From contig NZ_CP071503.1 of the NCBI RefSeq assembly GCF_017354945.1, forward strand, positions 1,488,001 through 1,552,000: a stretch of DNA of 64,000 bases, written 5' to 3'. This DNA is from Shewanella avicenniae. GTDB lineage: Bacteria; Pseudomonadota; Gammaproteobacteria; Enterobacterales; Shewanellaceae. Made by a program: the position numbers and the translations under genes. This document shows positions 38,148 to 46,173 of the stretch, piece by piece (positions within the stretch are counted from its first letter, which is position 1; each line of letters begins with the position of its first letter). The notes beneath the pieces were generated by a model, which saw only the letters and a program-made list of their open reading frames with translations, had not been told where the DNA came from and searched no databases.

Positions 38148-39056
38148 TTAACAGAACAACTCTGTTGCCGCGATATACAATTGGCTGTGTCTATTTACCA
38201 AGTGTAGCGTGTCGCGGCAATATCCGCCGCCAGCAACGCAAACAATTGGAATCTCTGCACGTTTTGCTATACCAAGCACTAATTGTTCGCGTTGTAATAG
38301 TCCGTGATCAGAAAGATTAATTAGCCCTAATTCGTCGCCTTGATGCACATCAACGCCAGCATCAAACATGAGTAAATCTGGCTGATAAGTATTCAGTAAT
38401 AACGGCAATATGTCTGCGATAAGCTTAAGATATTCTGCATCAGCTGTACCTTTTGCAAAGGTTAAATCGTGATGAGAATGGGCTTTTCTCGCAGGGAAAT
38501 TTTTGTCGCAATGCAACGAGCAACTGATGATGTCCTCTCGCTCAGCGGTGAGGGTTGCCGTACCATCGCCTTGGTGAACATCGCAATCAAAAATGAGGAT
38601 CTTACGGGCGCTATTGTTGAGGATGAGTTGCCGAGCTGCAATCACTAAATCGTTGAAGATACAGAAACCACTGCCAAAGTCGGCGTGTGCATGATGGTAA
38701 CCGCCACTGATTTGAATGGCGATGCCATGCTGTAACGCTAATTCTGCGCCAAGGAGTGTGCCCGCAACAGAGTGTAATGTCCTTTCAACCAAGGCGTTAG
38801 ACCATGGAAAGCCAATGCGTTTTAGGCGTTTTTCATCCAGCGTGCCGTTAATAAAACCATCAACATATGCCGCGTTATGGACTTGCTTGATGAGGTCAAT
38901 ATCGATGGCGTTCGGTATGTGCAAAGCACAATGCTTACCAAATTGACTCTGTTGCAGCCAATCAAACAGCATGCGGTATTTTTGTATCGGAAAGCGATGC
39001 TGAGGCGGTAACGCCAGCTGTGAATAGCTGGCGTGATAGATAACCGGAATTGTCAC
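38148..39056 (-). CDS. Histone-deacetylase-fold hydrolase (AcuC/AphA/HdaH type)
   Basis: A 302-aa zinc-dependent amidohydrolase of the HDAC superfamily. Motifs in order: ISGGYHHAHADFGSGFCIFND (in part; the His-His pair), ILIFDCDVHQGDGTA (zinc Asp and His), and DAGVDVHQGDELG (zinc Asp), then CVAGGGY near the end. The substrate (acetyl-lysine or a small acetylated amine) cannot be told. It starts 3 nt after the DUF2057 gene stop, so is co-translated in the dinG run. Confidence 0.9.
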   Translation of the reverse strand: MTIPVIYHASYSQLALPPQHRFPIQKYRMLFDWLQQSQFGKHCALHIPNAIDIDLIKQVHNAAYVDGFINGTLDEKRLKRIGFPWSNALVERTLHSVAGTLLGAELALQHGIAIQISGGYHHAHADFGSGFCIFNDLVIAARQLILNNSARKILIFDCDVHQGDGTATLTAEREDIISCSLHCDKNFPARKAHSHHDLTFAKGTADAEYLKLIADILPLLLNTYQPDLLMFDAGVDVHQGDELGLINLSDHGLLQREQLVLGIAKRAEIPIVCVAGGGYCRDTLHLVNRHSQLYIAATELFC

Positions 39057-39059
39057 AAC

Positions 39060-39746
39060 TTATAGTTGTTTAATCGCCCAACTCATAAACTCTTTGCGGG
39101 TTTTTTCATCCGCTTGTTGCCACCAATATTGCAGCATTTGTTCGGCTTGAGTGGGTTGTGTTGTTGCTGAAGGCTGTGCAGTAGTAGCAACAGGTGCTGC
39201 TGTCATGGCTTCAACAGCGGTAGGTTGAGCGGCGAGCGGTTGTGGAATAGGTTTCCCCGCAGTAACTGCTGCCGCAACTGTGTCCACATCTGGACCTTTT
39301 GAGCCGCCGTTAAACAGTTTGCCAATAAATGAACTTTCTTGGATATCGGTTTGTTGGACCGAGTAATCCACTGCCGCGCCGTTTTGTTGGCTAATCACAA
39401 TTTTAGGTGACTTAGCGAATGCCGGTGAGTCGATGATTTTTTGTGCAGGCGCTAATTCATAATTAGCCGATTCATCAACATTAATGGTAATGATAAATGG
39501 TGATGATTTGACAAAGTTAGGGCTTTCAGAAAGTGGGTCGTCATAGACATCGTTATAGCGGATAGCCAGCTTGTGTGTGCCACCGCTTAAGGTGATTTCC
39601 GCTTTGTGAGTGAAGTGGTTAGTTTCAATCTGAGTGCCGTCCAACGCGAGGTATTCAAATGACATAGGAATTTTAAAATTCGCGGCGAATGCTGAGGATG
39701 AACAAATCAGCGCAAACAGGGCTGAAACGGTCATTAAAGGTTTCAT
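39060..39746 (-). CDS. Secreted DUF2057 (YccT-like) protein
   Basis: A 228-aa protein with a Sec signal peptide (cleavage near SSAFA, residue 21), then the DUF2057 domain (IPMSFEYLALDGTQ, GGTHKLAIRYNDVYDD, NYELAPAQKI). YccT of enteric bacteria inhibits curli assembly; the role here is unknown. The C-terminal third is an Ala/Thr/Pro-rich linker and a short Trp-containing end. It lies 16 nt after priC. Confidence 0.83.
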   Translation of the reverse strand: MKPLMTVSALFALICSSSAFAANFKIPMSFEYLALDGTQIETNHFTHKAEITLSGGTHKLAIRYNDVYDDPLSESPNFVKSSPFIITINVDESANYELAPAQKIIDSPAFAKSPKIVISQQNGAAVDYSVQQTDIQESSFIGKLFNGGSKGPDVDTVAAAVTAGKPIPQPLAAQPTAVEAMTAAPVATTAQPSATTQPTQAEQMLQYWWQQADEKTRKEFMSWAIKQL

Positions 39747-39762
39747 CGTTGCTCCTTAACAA

Positions 39763-40419
39763 TTAGGAATGTTTATTTGGACGCTCGAATAATTGAATAC
39801 GATCTTCAATATAATTAATTGCTTGTCTGCATTTCCCCAAACGCTTATGCATGGCAAGCAGGTCATTCTGAATAGCAATTTTTTCAGTAATGTGACAGAT
39901 GTCAAGCTGAGCTTGCAATTGCTCAATCTTAAATTGGATTTTCTTCTCCCAGTTAAGATGCTTGTTTAGCTCCTCGTAGAGCTGGTGGCTATTGCGCATC
40001 ACCCCTGCGGCAATCCACTCAAAACCTGACTCCTGATGGCGCTGCTGTAGTTTACGCTCATATACCACTTTCTTACTGTTTTTATTTTGCTGTTGCGCTT
40101 TTAAATCGATTGCGGTGGTGGCAATTGCCCGTTTCAATGCGACAAAGCGGTCGGCGATGCGTTCACAACTAGCTTGTAACACTAACGGTGATATGCCAGC
40201 CGCTAACTGCCTTTCAAGCTGTTGGATACTGGACTCTAACTGGATTATACAAGGATGCAATTTGCCGCCACTTTGATGAAACAGTGTTTGCTCAAAACGT
40301 TCCAAATGTTCTAACAGCCGCAAATCTTTCGCAGACTGAGCGTTATCGTGTTGCAGAACCTCTTGTTCTAACTGCTTCAACTGCTGCCTAAGTTTTTGAA
40401 GGAGTTGCGCTGTATTCAT
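39763..40419 (-). CDS. priC: PriC-family primosomal replication protein
   Basis: Restart factor that reloads DnaB at stalled forks. The 218-aa protein is longer than E. coli PriC (about 175) but keeps the family's Leu/Gln-rich coiled-coil start (LLQKLRQQLKQLEQEV), the central YERKLQQRHQESGFEW (compare RKRIQHQDFERRL), and the ending LGKCRQAINYIEDRIQLFER (compare ARCRHALEKIENRL). Its ATG overlaps the TSUP permease stop as ATGA, so translation is coupled. Confidence 0.8.
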   Translation of the reverse strand: MNTAQLLQKLRQQLKQLEQEVLQHDNAQSAKDLRLLEHLERFEQTLFHQSGGKLHPCIIQLESSIQQLERQLAAGISPLVLQASCERIADRFVALKRAIATTAIDLKAQQQNKNSKKVVYERKLQQRHQESGFEWIAAGVMRNSHQLYEELNKHLNWEKKIQFKIEQLQAQLDICHITEKIAIQNDLLAMHKRLGKCRQAINYIEDRIQLFERPNKHS

Positions 40420-41186
40420 ACCCAAGCGTTCCAACTAAGGTGAATGGCAATTGCGATAACGATAGTGATAAACAGCGGCCTGATAAAGGGTAGGCCAAAG
40501 CGAATCGCGGAGTGGGCGCCAATGTAAGAGCCCAACATCATTGATGCGCCAAGCAACAAGCCTACGCTAATATCAACTTTGCCGTGATAAAAGAAAATGG
40601 CCAGTGCCACTAAATTACTGACAAAGGTCATTGCCCGCGATAACGCACAGCTTTGTAAAAAAGACAGTTTATAAAAGACGCGGCTGGTGACAATCCACAT
40701 TGAGCCTATCCCTGGGCCTGCAAAACCATCGTAGCCACCGAGTAACAGTCCTTGCGCAATCTGCCGTTTTTTGCGGGGTTGATATTTGGGGGGATGAAAT
40801 TCGCCGTGGAGTACTTTTTTGAATATTAAACTGTAAATCGCCACTAAAATCACAATGATGGGCAGGATTTTTTCGAGCAAATCACCATCCACCAGATACA
40901 CCAGCATACTGCCAAAAATCGCGCCCACTGCAGTGGCAATAAAGCAGGTTTTCCATAACCGTGGATCAAGCAGATGCTTTTTGTAGTAGGTATACGCTGC
41001 GGTCGAGGAACTCATGGAAGAGGCGAGCTTGTTGGTGCCCAATGATAGATGTGCTGGCATGCCCACGCTCAATAATGCGGGGATCGACAACAGACCACCC
41101 CCGCCGACTATGGCATCAATAAAACCAGCGAACACGCCTGCGCCGATGAGAAGGAACCAATTAATTGTTGAAGAAAGAATTTCCAC
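40416..41186 (-). CDS. TSUP-family (TauE/SafE) membrane permease
   Basis: A 256-aa inner-membrane protein of the sulfite-exporter-like family, with about eight hydrophobic segments. It opens with FAGFIDAIVGGGGLLSIPALL, in part (DAIVGGGG is the family signature), and repeats a related motif DGFAGPGIGSM. Substrates of the family include sulfite, sulfonates and organic acids; none can be assigned. It starts 12 nt after the dinG stop. Confidence 0.88.
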   Translation of the reverse strand: MEILSSTINWFLLIGAGVFAGFIDAIVGGGGLLSIPALLSVGMPAHLSLGTNKLASSMSSSTAAYTYYKKHLLDPRLWKTCFIATAVGAIFGSMLVYLVDGDLLEKILPIIVILVAIYSLIFKKVLHGEFHPPKYQPRKKRQIAQGLLLGGYDGFAGPGIGSMWIVTSRVFYKLSFLQSCALSRAMTFVSNLVALAIFFYHGKVDISVGLLLGASMMLGSYIGAHSAIRFGLPFIRPLFITIVIAIAIHLSWNAWV

Positions 41187-41198
41187 TCAAGGCCTATT

Positions 41199-43271
41199 TT
41201 ATTCAATCACACGGCGGAAAGGCGGCAGCGCATCAAGCAGTGATTTACCGTAACGTTTGCTCACTAATCGCCGATCAAGGATGGTAATTCGGCCATAATC
41301 TTCTTCTTTACGCAAGAGGCGACCACAACTCTGGATCAGCTTTCTTGAGGCATCCGGAATGGTCAATTGCAAAAATGGGTTGCCACCTTTGAGCTTGATG
41401 TATTCGGAATGTGCTTGTTCAACCGGTGACGTTGGCACCGCAAATGGCAGCTTAGTGACGATCAAATTGGTCAGGTATTCGCCTGGTAAATCAAGCCCTT
41501 CTGAAAAACTGCCAGTGCCAAAGATAATACTAGGTTGGCCTGCATCACAACGTGCCTTGTGGGCTTCAAGCAATGTTTGCCGCGGTGATGAGCCTTGCAG
41601 TAATGGCGTTACTGGCAGTTTCCCTTCCAATAATTGCGCGACTTTCTCCATCTGCCAATAAGACGCGAATAGCACCAGCGTGGCGGTTTCACCGTCAACA
41701 AGTTGTCTTATTTGCTTTGCCAGTTCATCGGTATACGCGTCTTCAGCGGGTTCCGTGGCCATCTTCGGCAAATACAGGGTGGCGTTATTTTCAAAATCAA
41801 ATGGAGACTGTAAGGCGAGGTAGCGACTGCCATCACGCGGTGATAAACCAACCTGATAGGCAAAGTGGTCAAAACTATTAAGGGCTCTCAATGTGGCACT
41901 GCATAGCACCACACCACCGGCTTTTTCCCACAACAGGTGCTCCAGCATAAAGCCAACTTCAATCGGCGATGCACTGCATAAATAATCTTGCTGTTTGCCG
42001 TTAATCCGTTCAAACCAGCGAGCGGTAGGCGCACCTTTCGGATTATCCTCCTTCGCCATCATCTTCCACAGCTTTTGCATGTTCTCGAGCCGTTGCAGCA
42101 TAAAGCCACACTCAGATACCAGTGCGTCAGCTTGATGTTTTGGCAGTTCGCCATCTTTAATGCTTTCAGATAACAGCATCTGCATTTTATTGAACTGCTT
42201 TAAAGCCTCATTAGCTGCGGTGGCTAAGTTGCCCGAAAGAATCGCCAATGCATCAGGCAGTTTGCCATTCACAAAACGCCAGCGGCCTTCTTCATTGGCA
42301 AAAAATTTCGGTTGGCTATCGCAAAAATGTGCCACTTTTTGCAATAGTGAAGATAACTCTTCTGTACGGTCTAGCATCGCTTGTGCAGGAGCAATGATGT
42401 AGTTACTTTTTATTTGGGTCTGCAGCTTGGCAGTGGTCTTCTGCAGCTTATCGAGCCAATCGCCCGCGCCGCGCAAGGTGCCCTGTGCACTTGAAAAATC
42501 TCTGGCGACAATCGGGAGATGATGGGCTTCATCGATGACATAAAATAAATCTTCTGGCGCAGGCAAAATTACGCCGCCACCCAGTTCTAGATCGGCCAAC
42601 AACAAACTGTGGTTGGCAATCAGGACATCCCATTCATCCATATCTTCCCGTGCTTTATGGAATGGGCATTGGCTATGTCCAGCTAGCTGCTTGTGGCAGG
42701 AGTGTTTATCTGATGCAATTTGTTGCCACAGATGATCAGCAATCGGGAGTTTCAGTGAGTCTAATTCACCATTCCAACGCCCTTGACGATAATCGTTGAG
42801 CATTTGCTGAAACTGTTGCACTTGGCTTTGATCGGGTTTGGTCTGCCACATGGCCAACTGATCGCCACTGTTATCACCCAGCATCATCTCTAGTTTGGCG
42901 ATACAGGCATAGCGTTGACGACCTTTCACTAAGCCAAATTTAAAATCGATACCACTATGTTGAAGAAAAAAGGGCAGGTCTTTATGTAAAAGTTGCTCTT
43001 GCAGCGCGACGGTTGCGGTCGAAATACACACTTTTTTATTGCTGGCCATGGCAAGTGGAATCGTGCCGAGAATGTAGGCCAACGACTTACCAATACCCGT
43101 GCCTGCCTCTATGACGATAATTTTTCGATGTTTATCGTATTCACCTGCCAGAGTCTTGGAAATCTCCGCCACCATGTAGTTTTGTTCTCGACGTGAACGA
43201 AAATTAGGGAGCGCGGTGGCAATCTGCTTGTAGATTTCGCGAATTTGCGTTTTGACGTGAGCTGCAAGCAT
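41199..43271 (-). CDS. dinG: ATP-dependent DNA helicase DinG
   Basis: XPD-like 5'-3' helicase, SOS-induced in E. coli, that unwinds R-loops and other structures. The 690-aa protein has Walker A EAGTGIGKS (about 56), DEAHHL (about 249), and C-terminal helicase motifs ending SCGRLLRKEEDYGRI. In the iron-sulfur region only three cysteines are visible (GRQRYAC, SDKHSC, GHSQCPF); E. coli DinG as I remember it has four, with a further Cys between the last two. AAGGAA precedes the ATG. First gene of the six-gene run and divergent from polB across a LexA box. Confidence 0.93.
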   Translation of the reverse strand: MLAAHVKTQIREIYKQIATALPNFRSRREQNYMVAEISKTLAGEYDKHRKIIVIEAGTGIGKSLAYILGTIPLAMASNKKVCISTATVALQEQLLHKDLPFFLQHSGIDFKFGLVKGRQRYACIAKLEMMLGDNSGDQLAMWQTKPDQSQVQQFQQMLNDYRQGRWNGELDSLKLPIADHLWQQIASDKHSCHKQLAGHSQCPFHKAREDMDEWDVLIANHSLLLADLELGGGVILPAPEDLFYVIDEAHHLPIVARDFSSAQGTLRGAGDWLDKLQKTTAKLQTQIKSNYIIAPAQAMLDRTEELSSLLQKVAHFCDSQPKFFANEEGRWRFVNGKLPDALAILSGNLATAANEALKQFNKMQMLLSESIKDGELPKHQADALVSECGFMLQRLENMQKLWKMMAKEDNPKGAPTARWFERINGKQQDYLCSASPIEVGFMLEHLLWEKAGGVVLCSATLRALNSFDHFAYQVGLSPRDGSRYLALQSPFDFENNATLYLPKMATEPAEDAYTDELAKQIRQLVDGETATLVLFASYWQMEKVAQLLEGKLPVTPLLQGSSPRQTLLEAHKARCDAGQPSIIFGTGSFSEGLDLPGEYLTNLIVTKLPFAVPTSPVEQAHSEYIKLKGGNPFLQLTIPDASRKLIQSCGRLLRKEEDYGRITILDRRLVSKRYGKSLLDALPPFRRVIE

Positions 43272-43358
43272 TCAGTGCTTTCCTTTAAAAATTCCTGTAT
43301 ATATTAACAGTAATTACGCTGACTGATAACCGATAATTCGGACTATTGGAACGATAAC
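43272..43358. promoter_or_regulatory. Divergent dinG/polB promoter region
   Basis: 87 bp shared by two DNA-damage genes. For dinG, TTATCA, a 17-nt spacer and TAATAT can be drawn on the minus strand, with the -10 inside the LexA box. For polB the same box lies just upstream of or within its promoter. Confidence 0.7.
43295..43310. promoter_or_regulatory. LexA (SOS) box
   Basis: CTGTATATATTAACAG: perfect CTGT-N8-ACAG with an AT-only centre, flanked by C and TA. It differs from the E. coli consensus (CTGTATATATATACAG) at two positions. Both neighbouring genes are LexA targets in E. coli. Confidence 0.88.
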
Positions 43359-45737
43359 TTGACTGTAGAATACCAAACGATAAGCGGACGCATACTGACG
43401 CGACATTGGCACCAGCAAAATAAGCGTAACGTATTGCAGTATTATCTGAATACCGCACGTGGCCCAGTATTGGTTGAAGTTGCCGATGCTAACCAGCCGT
43501 TTTTTGTGAGTGAACATCACGCCGCGCAGCTGCTGGCGGGGCATCATGGCGTAAATTATCGAAATGTTCCGCTTAAAAGCTTTGATGGCACGCCTGTCGC
43601 AGCGGTCTATTCACCTAGTCCTGCAACAACTCGAGCATTACTGGCCAGTGCGAGAGACAAAAATATCGCAGTTCATGAAGCCGAAATCAAACCGCAACAA
43701 CGCTTTTTAATTGAGCGATTTATCGCGTTTGACGCGGAATTTTATGGTTACTTCACGTCGGATAATGGCACTCCGCTTCCCACCTTTGTTGCAACCCGAG
43801 CAAGAGCAACAACCCTAGCCGATATTGCGCTCAAAATGGTATCGCTCGATTTGGAGTGTGCAGCCGATGGCCAGCTTTACTCTGCAGCCGCGTATGGCGC
43901 GACAACCGATAACCGCGAGGCTGTACAACGGGTGTTTATGGTGGGTGAGCCCCAGCCGACAACGCAAGATATTGTGTGGTGCCAAGACGAACCGGAGTTG
44001 TTGACAGCGTTGATGGCTTGGTTTCAACACTGGGACCCAGACGTCATTATTGGTTGGTCGGTGATAGGCTTTGATTTGGCCTTGTTGACGAGAAGATGCA
44101 ACGCTTTAGGCATTGCCGCACGCTTTGGACGTGCGGCGTCAAGTCTTGACTGGCTCATCGATGGCACCTATCGACCCGAAACGTTAGTGCTCCCCGGAAG
44201 GGTTGTCCTCGATGGGATTGATTGGCTCAAGGCCGCATTTTATCAATTCGATAGCTTTTCGTTGGATTTTGTCGCTAATGCTTTGTTGGGGGAGGGGAAA
44301 ACGATAGTTTCCCATGCGCAGCAAAAGGTGGCTGAAATTAACCGTTTATTTGCTGATGATAAACTGTCGTTAGCGCATTACAACCTCACCGATTGCCGCT
44401 TAGTGTGGGATATTTTTGAAAAAACGGATTTGTTAGCTTTTGCCATGGCGCGGGCGCAACTAACTGGTTTGGAATTTGGCCGGGTAGGCGCATCGATCGC
44501 GGCATTTAATAATCTCTATCTACCGCATCTTCACCGTGCTGGGTTTGTTGCGCCGTCGTCCCCCGTGAGTGATGGAATAGAAAGCCCCGGTGGTTATGTC
44601 ATGGACTCCATTCCGGGATTATACAAGGATATTTTGGTACTCGATTTTAAGAGCCTATACCCGTCAATTATTCGCACTTTTTTAGTCGATCCACTTGGAC
44701 TTGTCACGGGGTTAACTGCAACCAATGAAGACTCAGTCGAAGGTTTTCTAGGCGCGAAATTTCATCGTAAAGGCCATATTTTGCCTGAGCTTGTTGGCAA
44801 ATTGGCTAACGCGAGAGAAGAGGCGAAACAGCAGAAAAACGGAGCATTGTCGCAAGCGATTAAAATCATCATGAATTCGCTATATGGGGTATTAGGCTCC
44901 AAAGGTTGTGTATTTCACGATGCAAGGCTCGCCAGTTCCATCACCATGCGAGGCCATCAAATCATGCAGCAAACCAAACAATGGATTGAAGCAAAAGGGT
45001 TTACGGTGATTTACGGTGATACTGACTCGACGTTCATTTGGTTAGGTGAAGACCACAACATCTACGATATTCCGGCATTCGGCCGTCAGCTTGCCGCGGA
45101 AATAAATCAGTTGTGGCAGCAATTCATCCAAGAGCAGTACCAATTGCCTTCGTTTCTTGAACTGGAATTCGATAACCATTTTAGCCAGTTTCTAATGCCC
45201 ACGTTACGCGGCTCTGATGAAGGTTCCAAAAAGCGCTACGTGGGAATGAAGCAAGGTGAAGACGGCCAAGATCAACTGATTTTCAAGGGAATGGAGCAAG
45301 TTCGGAGCGACTGGAGCCCGCTAGCGAAGCGTGTGCAATATGAACTCTATCGTCGGTTATTTAATCACGAAGATGTCAGCGTTTATCTACAACAGCAGAT
45401 ACAAGCCATCCAGCAAGGAAAGTTCGACAACGAATTAGTCTTCACCAAACGGTTGAGACGAGATATTGCAGGCTACCAGTCTAAATCGATTCCTCACGTA
45501 AAGGCTGCCCAGCGTCTCGTTGAACTCACACATGACCCCAGGAAAAGCCGCAAGGGCACACAGATCCGCTATGTGATGACCAACACCGGCGCCATGCCGA
45601 TCGAAGCGCCAAATCTTAGCCCTGATTACCATTACTACATCGATAAACAGTTGCGGCCTATCGCCGAGCCAGTGCTGAACGTACTGGGGATAGAGTTTGA
45701 TGAACTAATCAGTGATCAGCTTGCATTGAAGATTTGA
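43359..45737 (+). CDS. polB: DNA polymerase II (family B)
   Basis: Damage-inducible family B polymerase with 3'-5' exonuclease. The 792-aa protein (E. coli 783) has Exo I SLDLECAADGQLY near 164 (Asp and Glu present), Exo II-type DPDVIIGWSVIGFDL near 227, and polymerase motifs A (DFKSLYPSII near 430), B (IKIIMNSLYGVLGS) and C (YGDTDS near 552). The start is TTG at 43359 with GGA upstream; no ATG fits. Divergent from dinG. Confidence 0.95.
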   Translation: MTVEYQTISGRILTRHWHQQNKRNVLQYYLNTARGPVLVEVADANQPFFVSEHHAAQLLAGHHGVNYRNVPLKSFDGTPVAAVYSPSPATTRALLASARDKNIAVHEAEIKPQQRFLIERFIAFDAEFYGYFTSDNGTPLPTFVATRARATTLADIALKMVSLDLECAADGQLYSAAAYGATTDNREAVQRVFMVGEPQPTTQDIVWCQDEPELLTALMAWFQHWDPDVIIGWSVIGFDLALLTRRCNALGIAARFGRAASSLDWLIDGTYRPETLVLPGRVVLDGIDWLKAAFYQFDSFSLDFVANALLGEGKTIVSHAQQKVAEINRLFADDKLSLAHYNLTDCRLVWDIFEKTDLLAFAMARAQLTGLEFGRVGASIAAFNNLYLPHLHRAGFVAPSSPVSDGIESPGGYVMDSIPGLYKDILVLDFKSLYPSIIRTFLVDPLGLVTGLTATNEDSVEGFLGAKFHRKGHILPELVGKLANAREEAKQQKNGALSQAIKIIMNSLYGVLGSKGCVFHDARLASSITMRGHQIMQQTKQWIEAKGFTVIYGDTDSTFIWLGEDHNIYDIPAFGRQLAAEINQLWQQFIQEQYQLPSFLELEFDNHFSQFLMPTLRGSDEGSKKRYVGMKQGEDGQDQLIFKGMEQVRSDWSPLAKRVQYELYRRLFNHEDVSVYLQQQIQAIQQGKFDNELVFTKRLRRDIAGYQSKSIPHVKAAQRLVELTHDPRKSRKGTQIRYVMTNTGAMPIEAPNLSPDYHYYIDKQLRPIAEPVLNVLGIEFDELISDQLALKI

Positions 45738-46173
45738 ATGCGGGGTTTAGGCAGATATTTCATCTGGTGCAGCTCAAATAATCGGTCAAATAGGAGTGTT
45801 TTAATTAAGCAATTAATGATGTGCAGACAATAGTTACAAACGTTAACATTTGGGTTGTTCGATAAATATGCAATTAAAAATTTTGAACTGACTCATGTAT
45901 TTAAATATTGTTTCACAAGTACCGACCTTTTATAAGTGTTTTCTCAGTTTTTATTCATTTATTTTGCTATTTAATCAATATTTATCTAATTTGGTGATTG
46001 ATAGTTTATTTTGTCTGCGTGTTATCGATAGGTGCTTGTTGTTGATAAAATGTTTCTATTGTGGTCTTATTCTCCTTAAATTTCACAGCCAGAGTTCATT
46101 TGTTACAAAAGTTGTTGGAATTCAAAGCGCACACTCAACGATGCGCAAAATTATAAGTCAAGGGAGAATTAGC
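45738..46173. other. Non-coding AT-rich spacer before the TonB-dependent receptor
   Basis: 436 bp, very AT-rich. The receptor frame stays open to 45895, but that part encodes an unconserved Leu/Phe-rich stretch with no good ribosome site, so I read it as 5' untranslated. I found no confident promoter, operator or RNA here. Confidence 0.6.

Noticed and set aside
45895..46173. 93-codon in-frame extension of the TonB-dependent receptor
   Set aside because: It encodes a Leu/Phe/Cys-rich unconserved stretch in AT-rich DNA. The AGGGAG ribosome site and the signal peptide both point to the ATG at 46174.
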